From: JBAUHN01 sp049680295
Lineage (GTDB): Bacteria > Pseudomonadota > Alphaproteobacteria > Rhodobacterales > Rhodobacteraceae
Length of the DNA: 7,945 bases
Assembly: GCA_049680295.1 (NCBI GenBank)
Contig: JBAUHN010000481.1
Span: 1-7,945 of the forward strand
Reading direction: 5' to 3'
Shown here: piece after piece, positions 1 through 5,639 of the stretch
Numbering within the stretch: position 1 is the first letter of the stretch
Layout: every line of letters begins with the position of its first letter
The notes under the pieces: generated by a model
The model's input: the letters and a program-made list of their open reading frames with translations, nothing else
What the model was told of the DNA's origin: nothing
The model's database searches: none
Made by a program: the position numbers and the translations under genes

Positions 1-177
1 GCCTTGGGCTGTATGGTTCAGCTTGGCCCAATTCTGGATATTTCCGATGCGCTGGTGTTCTTGATCTGCGTGCCCAATATCCTTGGCCTGTATTTCCTGG
101 CACCCATCGTGCGGCGTGAAATGCAAAGCTATAAGGCCCGTTTGGCCAGCGGAGAAATCAAACGGTTCAGCAACTGA
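1..177 (+). CDS. Sodium:alanine/glycine symporter (AGCS family), C-terminal fragment
   Basis: This is the 3' end of a gene that starts before the window; 58 codons are visible, ending in TGA at 175-177. AGCS proteins are inner-membrane transporters that bring in alanine or glycine together with sodium. What is seen is one hydrophobic helix (about residues 16-35 of the fragment, including the stretch VPNILGLYFLAPIV), followed by a charged cytoplasmic tail (RREMQSYKARLASGEIKRF). The pattern 'D..N..M..PN...L..L...V..E...Y' just before a short basic tail is characteristic of the last transmembrane segment of AGCS carriers. The call rests on this short tail only, so another sodium-coupled carrier is possible. 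It converges on the histidine kinase gene, with a hairpin between the two stops. Confidence 0.62.
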   Translation, partial: ALGCMVQLGPILDISDALVFLICVPNILGLYFLAPIVRREMQSYKARLASGEIKRFSN

Positions 178-196
178 ACATATTGCTTTGAAAACA

Positions 197-222
197 GGGC
201 GCCCCAGGTATTTGGGGCGCCC
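197..222 (-). terminator. GC-rich hairpin between convergent genes, probable terminator
   Basis: Perfect 9-bp inverted repeat GGGCGCCCC / GGGGCGCCC (197-205 and 214-222) with an 8-nt loop. Read on the minus strand the stem is followed by TGTTTTC, so it looks most like an intrinsic terminator for the histidine kinase, whose stop is 52 nt away. Read on the plus strand it lies 19 nt after the symporter stop but has no T-run, so there it would be a weak terminator or a 3'-end stabiliser. Confidence 0.62.
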
Positions 223-274
223 ACACCGCGATGTATATTGAATCAAATCGCATGGCGCGCGTGTGCGACGGTCA

Positions 275-1600
275 CTACCTTCCGATCACAATATCCGCCT
301 GCAACCCGCCCAGTTTTTCGGAGCGTCCGAGCCGTAATACCCCGCCATGTGCGCGGGCGATGTCGGTGGCGATGGCCAGCCCCAGCCCCACGCTGCCGCC
401 CTTGTTCAGATTGCGTGCCGCATCAAGCCGGGTAAACGGGCGCACGGCTTCTGTTCTGCGCTCTTCGGGGATGCCAGGGCCGTCGTCCTCGACCCGGACC
501 CGCAGGGTTTTGTCTGTGAACAGCACCGACAGCTCGGCCCGGCTGCCATAGCGCACGGCGTTGTTGATCAGATTATCGACGGCGCGCCGGATTGCGGTTT
601 TGTTCAGCATCACCGTGCCATTCCCCTCGCCCTCGATGTCCAGCAATTCCACCGCATGGCCGCTGCGTTTTGCATCCATCACAATGTCGTTGAGCAGAAG
701 GCGCGGATCAACCGGTTCGGGTTCGCCCTCGGATGCACCCTCAACGAAGTTCAGGAATTCATCCAACATCTTTTGCACTTCATCGACATCGCGCTCCAAA
801 GGTTCGCGGTCTTCGTCGCCCAGCAAGGCCAGACTTAACCGCATCCGTGTCAGCGGCGTGCGCAGATCGTGGCTGATGCCCGACAGCATCAACATACGCT
901 GCTCAATCTGCCGCTCAATCCGGTTGCGCATGTCGACAAAAGCGGCCCCCGCCGCGCGCACTTCAATGGCACCCGAAGGGGTGTAGGGTAAATGGCGCCC
1001 CCGTCCAAAGGCATCCGCCGCGCGCGCAAGCCGGGTGATGGGCCGCAACTGGTTGCGCATATAAAGGATGGCAATAACCGTCACCAACCCCCCCAGAATG
1101 ATCGTGTAGACCAGCAGCTGATGCGGGTTTTTTGCCGATATCCGCACCCGGTCGAAATCAATCCGCACCGGGCCATGCCGGGTATCCGCATAGACATGCA
1201 CCCGGCCCCGGACCGTCAGATCAACGCTTTTGACTTGCGGCAATTGCCTGGGCAGACTGGCCAGGATCACACGCCCCGAAAAATCCGACCAGTCGCGCAA
1301 AATCCCTGTTGGAACATTGCCGGGCTGCACTGGTTCAATCGTCATGTCCAATTGCGCCAGCTTCGCGTCGACCTCTGCCGCGATTGCCGCCTGTGAAGGC
1401 GCCGCATTTGCGACCCAAAGCACCAGATCCAGTTCGCGCGCAACTGCATCGGTCATTTGGTGGGTTACGGCCTCAAAATGGCGGGTGATGAACAGAACGG
1501 TGACAACCAGTTGCAAAAACACCACCGGCAAAAGCAGGATCAGAGCGGCCCGTCCGTAAAGACCGCGTGGCATATAATGTTTGAGCCAGGTAAAAGACAT
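275..1600 (-). CDS. EnvZ-like membrane sensor histidine kinase
   Basis: A 441-residue two-component sensor kinase with EnvZ architecture. In order: a short cytoplasmic start, TM1 at about 17-38, a periplasmic sensor of about 120 residues, TM2 at about 162-181, HAMP at about 183-235, a dimerisation/phosphoacceptor domain with H-box SGISHDLRTPLTRMRL (phospho-His 244), and a C-terminal HATPase. In the HATPase the N-box is DNLINNAVRYG (about 342-352), G1 is DDGPGIPEE (372-380) and G2 is GGSVGLGLA (401-409). All catalytic motifs are intact, so it should autophosphorylate in the inner membrane. The signal is unknown. No response regulator lies beside it: downstream is a convergent transporter and upstream a divergent hydrolase. 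The chosen ATG has only a weak ribosome site; Met10 is an alternative. It is divergent from the hydrolase with 48 bp between starts, so the two promoters must be very compact or lie within the genes. Confidence 0.9.
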   Translation of the reverse strand: MSFTWLKHYMPRGLYGRAALILLLPVVFLQLVVTVLFITRHFEAVTHQMTDAVARELDLVLWVANAAPSQAAIAAEVDAKLAQLDMTIEPVQPGNVPTGILRDWSDFSGRVILASLPRQLPQVKSVDLTVRGRVHVYADTRHGPVRIDFDRVRISAKNPHQLLVYTIILGGLVTVIAILYMRNQLRPITRLARAADAFGRGRHLPYTPSGAIEVRAAGAAFVDMRNRIERQIEQRMLMLSGISHDLRTPLTRMRLSLALLGDEDREPLERDVDEVQKMLDEFLNFVEGASEGEPEPVDPRLLLNDIVMDAKRSGHAVELLDIEGEGNGTVMLNKTAIRRAVDNLINNAVRYGSRAELSVLFTDKTLRVRVEDDGPGIPEERRTEAVRPFTRLDAARNLNKGGSVGLGLAIATDIARAHGGVLRLGRSEKLGGLQADIVIGR

Positions 1601-1648
1601 AAGCGAACCCTAGCGACGCCGTTGACCATAAGAAAGAGCCAAAAGCCG

Positions 1649-2563
1649 ATGACGCCACCCGATGATTTTGACCCCGCCATTGGTGATGCCGAGACACTGG
1701 AGCCGGGGCTGCGCCGGATCGTGGCCCCCAATGCGTCGCCGATGACCTACCGTGGCACAAATACTTATCTGTTGGGCGACAGTGATCTCGCTGTGATTGA
1801 CCCCGGACCCCTAGACATGGCGCATCTGGAAGCGATTTTGCGCGCTGTTGCCCCACATCAACGCATCAGCCACATCATCGTCACCCACACCCATATCGAC
1901 CATTCGCCACTGGCACGTCCCCTGGCGGACCGTTGCGGCGCCCCTGTGCTGGCATATGGCGATGCCACGGCAGGCCGCTCTGCCATCATGACGCAGCTTG
2001 CCCAAGGCGGCATGGTCGGCGGAGGCGAAGGCATTGATAACAGCTTTGTCCCCGACCAGACCTTGAATGACGGCGCAGAGATTTCGGCAAATGGCTGGAC
2101 ATTGCACGCATTGCACACCCCAGGTCACATCGGTAATCACCTGTGTCTGTCATGGAATGACGCCTGTTTTACCGCAGATCACGTGATGGGCTGGGCCAGT
2201 TCGCTGGTGTCACCTCCAGACGGCGATCTGACCGAGTTTATGGCGTCATGCCACAGATTGCAGTCACAGACATGGCGTGTGTTCTACCCCGGCCACGGTG
2301 CCCCGGTTTGGGACCCCAGGGGACGGTTGTCGTGGCTGATCGACCATCGAAACGCACGCGAAGCGGCGATCTTGCGGCTGTTATCGGATGGCCCCGGCAA
2401 CGCCGAGACACTGGCACGGGCAATCTACACCGCAACACCACCAGCGCTTTTGGGTGCCGCGACACGCAATGTTCTGGCACATCTGATTGATCTTATGGGA
2501 AAATCCACGGTGTCTCCGGTGTCAAATCTACATGCCTCGGTCCAATTTCAACGAAACAGCTAG
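1649..2563 (+). CDS. MBL-fold metallo-hydrolase, LACTB2-like, with C-terminal winged helix
   Basis: A 304-residue hydrolase of the metallo-beta-lactamase superfamily. The zinc motif THTHIDH is at 79-85 (His80, His82, Asp84, His85). Further ligands are His160 in HTPGHIGNH, Asp177 in TADHVMG and His216 in YPGHG, so the two-metal site is complete. Residues about 235-290 match the C-terminal winged helix of LACTB2-type members (the run ending NVLAHLIDLMGK). Family members are cytosolic hydrolases, some acting on RNA or thioesters; the substrate here cannot be read from sequence. The open frame extends 64 codons upstream to 1457, but that part overlaps the divergent kinase gene and does not resemble the family. 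I chose the ATG at 1649, preceded by AGAAAGAG about 11 nt upstream. The gene stands alone, followed 78 bp later by a tRNA gene. Confidence 0.85.
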   Translation: MTPPDDFDPAIGDAETLEPGLRRIVAPNASPMTYRGTNTYLLGDSDLAVIDPGPLDMAHLEAILRAVAPHQRISHIIVTHTHIDHSPLARPLADRCGAPVLAYGDATAGRSAIMTQLAQGGMVGGGEGIDNSFVPDQTLNDGAEISANGWTLHALHTPGHIGNHLCLSWNDACFTADHVMGWASSLVSPPDGDLTEFMASCHRLQSQTWRVFYPGHGAPVWDPRGRLSWLIDHRNAREAAILRLLSDGPGNAETLARAIYTATPPALLGAATRNVLAHLIDLMGKSTVSPVSNLHASVQFQRNS

Positions 2564-2601
2564 TCCACCCCAATTTTTCGCAGCTTTGCAACAAAACCCT
2601 C

Positions 2602-2630
2602 TGGACGCGCCAAATCGCCACTGCTATATC
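2602..2630 (+). promoter_or_regulatory. Possible sigma-70 promoter for tRNA-Asn
   Basis: TGGACG (2602-2607) and TATATC (2625-2630) are separated by 17 nt, each matching 4 of 6 consensus positions. The predicted start would fall a few bases before the mature tRNA. This is a position-based prediction with modest matches. Confidence 0.4.
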
Positions 2631-2641
2631 GCCCAAACCGT

Positions 2642-2716
2642 TCCGGCGTAGCTCAGCGGTAGAGCAGTTGACTGTTAATCAATTGGTCGTAGGTTCGATC
2701 CCTACCGCCGGAGCCA
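2642..2716 (+). tRNA. tRNA-Asn (GTT)
   Basis: A complete tRNA gene with CCA encoded. The acceptor arms TCCGGCG (2642-2648) and CGCCGGA (2706-2712) pair fully, with discriminator G2713 and CCA at 2714-2716. The D-arm has GCTCAGCGGTAGAGC and the T-arm has GGTTCGATCC. The anticodon loop is CTGTTAA with anticodon GTT at 2674-2676, which reads AAC and AAT codons (Asn). tRNA 3' ends are frequent integration sites, and here an insertion-sequence remnant follows within 100 bp. I found no second copy of the tRNA 3' end in this window, so an att site is not shown. Confidence 0.97.
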
Positions 2717-2724
2717 ATAAATTC

Positions 2725-2764
2725 AAGGACTTAGCTGTATTTCGCTAAGTCCTTTTTTGTTTTC
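2725..2764 (+). terminator. Intrinsic terminator of tRNA-Asn
   Basis: Perfect 11-bp stem AAGGACTTAGC / GCTAAGTCCTT (2725-2735 and 2744-2754) with an 8-nt loop, followed by TTTTGTTTTC. It begins 9 nt after the CCA end and is a textbook rho-independent terminator. Confidence 0.9.
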
Positions 2765-2785
2765 TTAGTCTCTTTTTAGTCTCTT
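2765..2785 (+). repeat. Short tandem repeat TTAGTCTCTT x2
   Basis: TTAGTCTCTT occurs at 2765-2774 and again at 2776-2785, an 11-bp period with one T between. It lies at the seam between the tRNA terminator and the IS66 remnant. It may be a duplication at an old insertion junction or slippage; nothing more is visible. Confidence 0.6.
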
Positions 2786-2796
2786 ACCTGCAGTAA

Positions 2797-2930
2797 GCTT
2801 GCTGGGCGCATGCGCGTCGCAAGCTCTATGAACTAACTCACGACAACGTCGCCCCTATCGCCAAGAAGGGGGATTACCGGGGCTCAAGCAGGTCGCTTTA
2901 CTCTGCCGGATCGAAGTTGCTGTGCTACCC
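2797..2930 (+). pseudogene. IS66-family transposase (TnpC) remnant, frameshifted
   Basis: The frame starting at 2797 reads ACWAHARRKLYELTHD, then NVAPIAKKG. This is the conserved 'CWAHARRKFYE/D....APIA' block found in the core domain of IS66 transposases. The similarity then jumps to another frame at 2883, which reads LKQVALLCRIEVAVL, matching the next part of the same block ('AL..IA.LY.IE..I'). So one ancestral stretch of about 45 residues survives in two frames, with an indel between about 2867 and 2882. An in-frame TAA lies directly before the fragment at 2794-2796, and nothing like the remaining ~450 residues is present. I see no IS66 ends and no helper genes. It is a dead scrap of an insertion sequence. 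The call rests on recalled family motifs, not on a search. Confidence 0.72.
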
Positions 2931-3134
2931 AAAGTGTCCCTAGTTGAGGCTAGATTTTCCGCATATTTCCCCTAAACAAAACGTCACCGCATGACAGCCT
3001 TCAACAAGGCTGACCATATCAGCATCGGACCGTCAATGTGGTGGTGTATTGATCAGCGCATTAGCATGCATTTTTGCCCCTTTGCCTTGGTGAGTCCCCT
3101 CGCCCCCCAAAAAACGATGTCCCAGCACACAGAA

Positions 3135-3159
3135 GACTTTGTCCAATGGACATAAAGTC
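3135..3159 (+). promoter_or_regulatory. Hairpin in nirK leader
   Basis: GACTTT-GTCC (3135-3144), loop AAT, then GGAC-AT-AAAGTC (3148-3159). This gives ten pairs with a 2-nt bulge on the right side. It ends 22 nt before the nirK ribosome site, so it could act in DNA as an operator or in RNA as a 5' stabiliser. The role is inferred from position only. Confidence 0.45.
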
Positions 3160-3181
3160 CTTTGCAACCACAGGTCCAAGC

Positions 3182-3189
3182 AAAGGAGA
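3182..3189 (+). promoter_or_regulatory. Ribosome binding site deciding the nirK start
   Basis: AAAGGAGA with GGAG at 3185-3188, five nt before ATG 3194. This strong site fixes the start at the Tat signal peptide and rules out the open frame reaching back to 3074. Confidence 0.85.
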
Positions 3190-3193
3190 TGTT

Positions 3194-4342
3194 ATGCTTA
3201 CCCGAAGAGCCGCCTTGATAGGAGCCGCATTTGTCGCGGCATCACCCTATGTCGTAAAAAAGGCGAAAGCCGAAGAGATAATGGACACCTCCGCCGCCGC
3301 GCCTGTGGATCTGTCGACATTGCCGGTGCGCAGTCACAAATTGGTCCGCCCGCCCTTCGTGCACGAGCATGAACAAGTGGCCACAACCGGGCCATCGCTG
3401 GTCAAGTTTGAAATGACCATCATCGAAAAAGAAGTCGAGATTGCCGATGGCGCCTATTTGCAGGCGATGACATTTGACGGGTCGATGCCCGGCCCGCTGA
3501 TGGTGGTGCATGAAGGGGATTATGTGGAGCTCACGCTTTACAATCCCGAAGACAACCTGATGCAGCACAACATTGATTTCCACGCTGCAACAGGTGCTTT
3601 GGGCGGTGGATCACTGACCCTGGTCAATCCTGGTGAAAAAGTGGTGTTGCGTTTTAAAGCGACCCGCCCGGGCACATTTGTCTATCACTGTGCGCCGGGG
3701 GGGCCGATGATCCCGTGGCATGTGGTGTCCGGCATGTCTGGAGCGATCATGATCTTGCCGCGCGACGGGCTAAAGGACGACAAGGGCAGCCCTGTGTCCT
3801 ATGATCGGGCCTATTATGTTGGCGAAAATGATTTCTATATCCCCAAAGATGAAAACGGCGATTACAAGCGCTACGAGGACGTCGGCGAAAGCTATCCTGA
3901 TACGCTGGAGGTGATGAACGGGCTGATCCCGACCCATGTTACATTCAATGGCAGCGTGGGTGCGTTGACCGGGGAAAACGCACTTACCGCGTCGCAGGGC
4001 GAGCGGGTTTTGTTTGTCCACAGCCAGGCCAACCGCGACAGTCGCCCGCACCTGATTGGGGGCCACGGTGATTTGGTTTGGGAAACCGGCAAATTCAACA
4101 ACCCGCCGGAACGCGATCTTGAAACCTGGTTCATCCGGGGCGGCTCGGCCGGGGCAGCCTTGTATGAATTCCTGCAACCCGGCGTCTATGCTTACGTCAA
4201 TCACAACCTGATCGAGGCGGTCAATCTTGGTGCCACGGCCCACGTGATTGTCGACGGCAACTGGAACAATGATCTGATGGAACAGGTTCTGCCGCCGACA
4301 CCCTATGATGGCGCACATGAAGGCCGCACCGCGCTGCCATAG
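3194..4342 (+). CDS. nirK: Copper-containing nitrite reductase, Tat-exported
   Basis: A 382-residue periplasmic enzyme that reduces nitrite to nitric oxide, the committing step of denitrification, taking electrons from a cupredoxin or cytochrome c. Residues 1-26 form a twin-arginine signal (LTRRAALIG, cleavage likely near AKA-EE). Two cupredoxin domains follow. Type-1 copper ligands are His125, Cys166, His176 and Met181. Type-2 ligands are His130, His165 and His337. The catalytic pair is Asp128 (HNIDFH) and His286 (RPHLIGGHGD). The loop HCAPGGPMIPWHVVSGM is one residue longer than in Alcaligenes-type enzymes and is as I recall it from Rhodobacter sphaeroides NirK. Length is normal and nothing is broken. 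The Shine-Dalgarno site supports ATG 3194. nirV follows after 56 bp, so they are probably co-transcribed. Regulators, nitric oxide reductase and electron donors are not in the window. Confidence 0.97.
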   Translation: MLTRRAALIGAAFVAASPYVVKKAKAEEIMDTSAAAPVDLSTLPVRSHKLVRPPFVHEHEQVATTGPSLVKFEMTIIEKEVEIADGAYLQAMTFDGSMPGPLMVVHEGDYVELTLYNPEDNLMQHNIDFHAATGALGGGSLTLVNPGEKVVLRFKATRPGTFVYHCAPGGPMIPWHVVSGMSGAIMILPRDGLKDDKGSPVSYDRAYYVGENDFYIPKDENGDYKRYEDVGESYPDTLEVMNGLIPTHVTFNGSVGALTGENALTASQGERVLFVHSQANRDSRPHLIGGHGDLVWETGKFNNPPERDLETWFIRGGSAGAALYEFLQPGVYAYVNHNLIEAVNLGATAHVIVDGNWNNDLMEQVLPPTPYDGAHEGRTALP

Positions 4343-4365
4343 ATGCGTTGGCCTAAGATAACTGG

Positions 4366-4392
4366 CAGGGCGGCTGGCGATCAGCGGCCCTG
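4366..4392 (+). promoter_or_regulatory. Hairpin between nirK and nirV
   Basis: Arms CAGGGCGGCTG (4366-4376) and CAGCGGCCCTG (4382-4392) pair at 10 of 11 positions around a 5-nt loop and are followed by TTT. It ends 6 nt before the first possible nirV ATG, where a ribosome site would normally be. It could be a leaky terminator or mRNA-end stabiliser that sets nirV below nirK. The structure is seen; the role is inferred. Confidence 0.6.
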
Positions 4393-4398
4393 TTTGCG

Positions 4399-5229
4399 AT
4401 GAAAGTTGACCTCATGCGGATTGCTTTGCCCCTGAAATCACTGGCCGTGATTGCCGCTGCCGCCCTGGCGCTTGGCTGGGTGATCTATCAGCCACCCGCC
4501 GCGCTGCCGGGACCCGAGGTAGCTGTCATTCCGGCTGGCGCCTACACCTATCGACCCGCCGGAGAGTTTCGCACCGGCAATCGCATTGTGGACGCCCCCG
4601 CCGAGCAACGCAAAGCGGCCAAAGCTTTACGAATTATGAAATTCCATGTCAGTCAGGCGGAATACGGACGCTGTGTGGCAGACGCGGCCTGCCTGCCCTC
4701 GACCAGCCAGTCAGCTTCTGAATTTGCACAGGTAAACATCAGTTACCTCGATGCAACGGCCTATGCGCGTTGGCTGTCGAAACAAACCCAGCAGACCTGG
4801 CGCTTGCCCACGGATGCAGAGTGGGTGCGTGCGGCTGGAGACCGGTATGTGCAGGTATCTCTTGGGCCATTATCAAACGATCCGGACCCCTCAAAACGCT
4901 GGATCGCCAGATACCGGGAAGAGGCCGCGTTGCGCGGGCAAAGTGATCCCGAGTTGCGCCAAATCGGTCACTACGGGGCCAACACCTATGGGGTCGTAGA
5001 TATCGGCGGCAATATCTGGGAATGGACAGATACCTGTTTCCAGAACGGGACTGTGTCGGGCGATGGATCCGAGCTGACCAGCACTACCGATTATTGCGGC
5101 GTGCGTGCCGCCCAGGGCAAACACCGTGCTTTCATCATAGATTTCGTGCGCGATGCGAGGGGCGGCGGATGTGCTGCCGGTGTTCCGCCGGATAATCTGG
5201 GGATCCGACTGGTTTTGGAAGACGGGTGA
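4399..5229 (+). CDS. nirV: NirV, FGE/SUMF1-like protein of the nitrite reductase operon
   Basis: A 276-residue protein with one N-terminal membrane segment (about 11-30, a signal anchor or uncleaved signal), probably facing the periplasm. It then has a formylglycine-generating-enzyme-like (SUMF1/EgtB/PvdO) domain. Visible family marks are the N-terminal 'VIPAGAY' strand (43-49), FHVSQAEYGRCV (82-93, where FGE has 'VT..EY..F'), RLPTDAEW (135-142), DIGGNIWEWT (201-210) and RGGGC...NLGIRL (254-271). Cysteines are at 92, 98, 213, 233 and 258; the paired C-terminal cysteines used for FGE catalysis are not obviously both present. The biochemical role of NirV is unsettled. It is usually linked to nirK, as here, which points to a role in maturing or supporting NirK. 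The start is uncertain: ATG 4399 has no ribosome site, while ATG 4414 (Met6) has a weak GAAAG upstream. Confidence 0.88.
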   Translation: MKVDLMRIALPLKSLAVIAAAALALGWVIYQPPAALPGPEVAVIPAGAYTYRPAGEFRTGNRIVDAPAEQRKAAKALRIMKFHVSQAEYGRCVADAACLPSTSQSASEFAQVNISYLDATAYARWLSKQTQQTWRLPTDAEWVRAAGDRYVQVSLGPLSNDPDPSKRWIARYREEAALRGQSDPELRQIGHYGANTYGVVDIGGNIWEWTDTCFQNGTVSGDGSELTSTTDYCGVRAAQGKHRAFIIDFVRDARGGGCAAGVPPDNLGIRLVLEDG

Positions 5230-5279
5230 TCAGCAAACAGTATAATGTTGCTGCTCTGAAGTGCGACAAGCCAGAACGC

Positions 5280-5309
5280 AAGACAGCACTGCAAAAGGCG
5301 CTGTTTTTT
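5280..5309 (+). terminator. Probable intrinsic terminator of nirKV
   Basis: A stem of 9 pairs (one G-U) with a single A-C mismatch joins 5280-5289 to 5298-5307 around loop TGCAAAAG, the right side merging into a run of six T (5304-5309). It lies 50 nt after the nirV stop. The stem is moderate, so this is a likely but not certain end of the operon. Confidence 0.5.
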
Positions 5310-5363
5310 GTCCTGATGTGGAAGGCGCGCATCTTTGACCCGATGACCGCAATTTTCTGAACC

Positions 5364-5467
5364 TAGAGCGCCCCGCCTTAAACATGTTTCACTTGTTCGC
5401 TGCCTTCGCCTGCGGCTCAACGCGAAAAGTGATGCTTAATGGCTCAGGTTAAAGGCGGGACGCTTTA
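5364..5467. repeat. Palindromic intergenic repeat, copy 1
   Basis: A 104-bp element whose ends pair: 5364-5379 with 5452-5467 gives 15 pairs out of 16 (one G-U, one C-A mismatch). Inside it a second stem, CACTTGTTCGC (5390-5400) with GCGAAAAGTG (5422-5431), gives 10 pairs with one bulged G. The whole folds as a nested hairpin. It is about 74% identical without gaps to copy 2, which lies 276 bp to the right. No coding capacity is seen. It could be a non-autonomous mobile element (MITE/REP type) or a structured RNA; I do not recognise a named family. Confidence 0.8.
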
Positions 5468-5532
5468 ATCGAGGGACTGCGTCATGCAATATTGACCCAA
5501 CCGTCAAGCATTTCTGGCCCAGAACGGACACG

Positions 5533-5590
5533 CAGAGTGACATAGGTCAGCGGCCGCATTGCGGGACGAAATTTCCGCTGACCCACTCTG
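5533..5590. repeat. Interrupted inverted repeat between the two repeat copies
   Basis: CAGAGTG (5533-5539) and GGTCAGCGG (5545-5553) on the left match CCGCTGACC (5575-5583) and CACTCTG (5584-5590) on the right. That is 16 pairs with a 5-nt extra stretch (ACATA) on the left arm and a 21-nt loop. It shares no sequence with the flanking palindromic repeat. Without a T-run it is not a good terminator, and its nature is unknown. Confidence 0.65.
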
Positions 5591-5639
5591 ATTGAATGTG
5601 TGCTTTGCTTACCGCAGAAGTAAACTATGACGCCCACGC

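Larger units (their letters stand above)
2944..3193 (+). promoter_or_regulatory. Non-coding leader/promoter region of nirK
   Basis: 250 bp without a convincing gene between the IS66 remnant and nirK. It holds two dyads: CAGCCTT-CAAC-AAGGCTG at 2995-3012, and an imperfect hairpin at 3135-3159 in the likely 5' leader. It also holds an 11-bp match resembling an NsrR half-site (AGCATGCATTT, 3063-3073). I found no clean FNR/NnrR-type box of the form TTGnnnnnnnnCAA with good flanks. TTGAT at 3049-3053 has no matching right half. nirK in this group is normally induced by low oxygen and nitric oxide, so the control site either is divergent or lies in one of the dyads. Confidence 0.5.
5230..5639. other. 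Gene-free, structure-rich stretch after nirV
   Basis: No reading frame here looks like a protein gene. Besides the terminator, the first palindromic repeat copy and the 5533-5590 dyad listed separately, I see a 6-bp dyad CAGCAA/TTGCTG right behind the nirV stop (5231-5236, 5248-5253) and a small palindrome TTGAC-N6-GTCAA (5492-5507). The rest holds nothing I recognise. Confidence 0.6.

Noticed and set aside
1457..1648. Upstream extension of the MBL hydrolase (64 codons)
   Set aside because: Most of it is antisense to the kinase gene and it has no family likeness; ATG 1649 with AGAAAGAG upstream fits better.
3049..3063. FNR-type box candidate TTGATCAGCGCATTA upstream of nirK
   Set aside because: The left half is good, but the right half GCATT does not match ATCAA.
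2991..3155. 54-codon open frame before nirK (MTAFNKADHIS...)
   Set aside because: No ribosome site, no recognisable motif, unusual residue make-up; it overlaps the dyads. Taken as chance.
3074..3193. Upstream extension of nirK (40 extra codons) in the same frame
   Set aside because: It would bury the twin-arginine signal inside the protein; the strong ribosome site at 3182-3189 fixes the start at 3194.
4551..4566. Possible att copy of the tRNA-Asn 3' end (CGCCGGAG)
   Set aside because: Only 8 bp shared, inside the nirV coding frame; chance match.
5091..5420. Minus-strand open frame of 109 codons across the nirV 3' end
   Set aside because: Mostly antisense to nirV and running into repeat copy 1, with no protein-like features.
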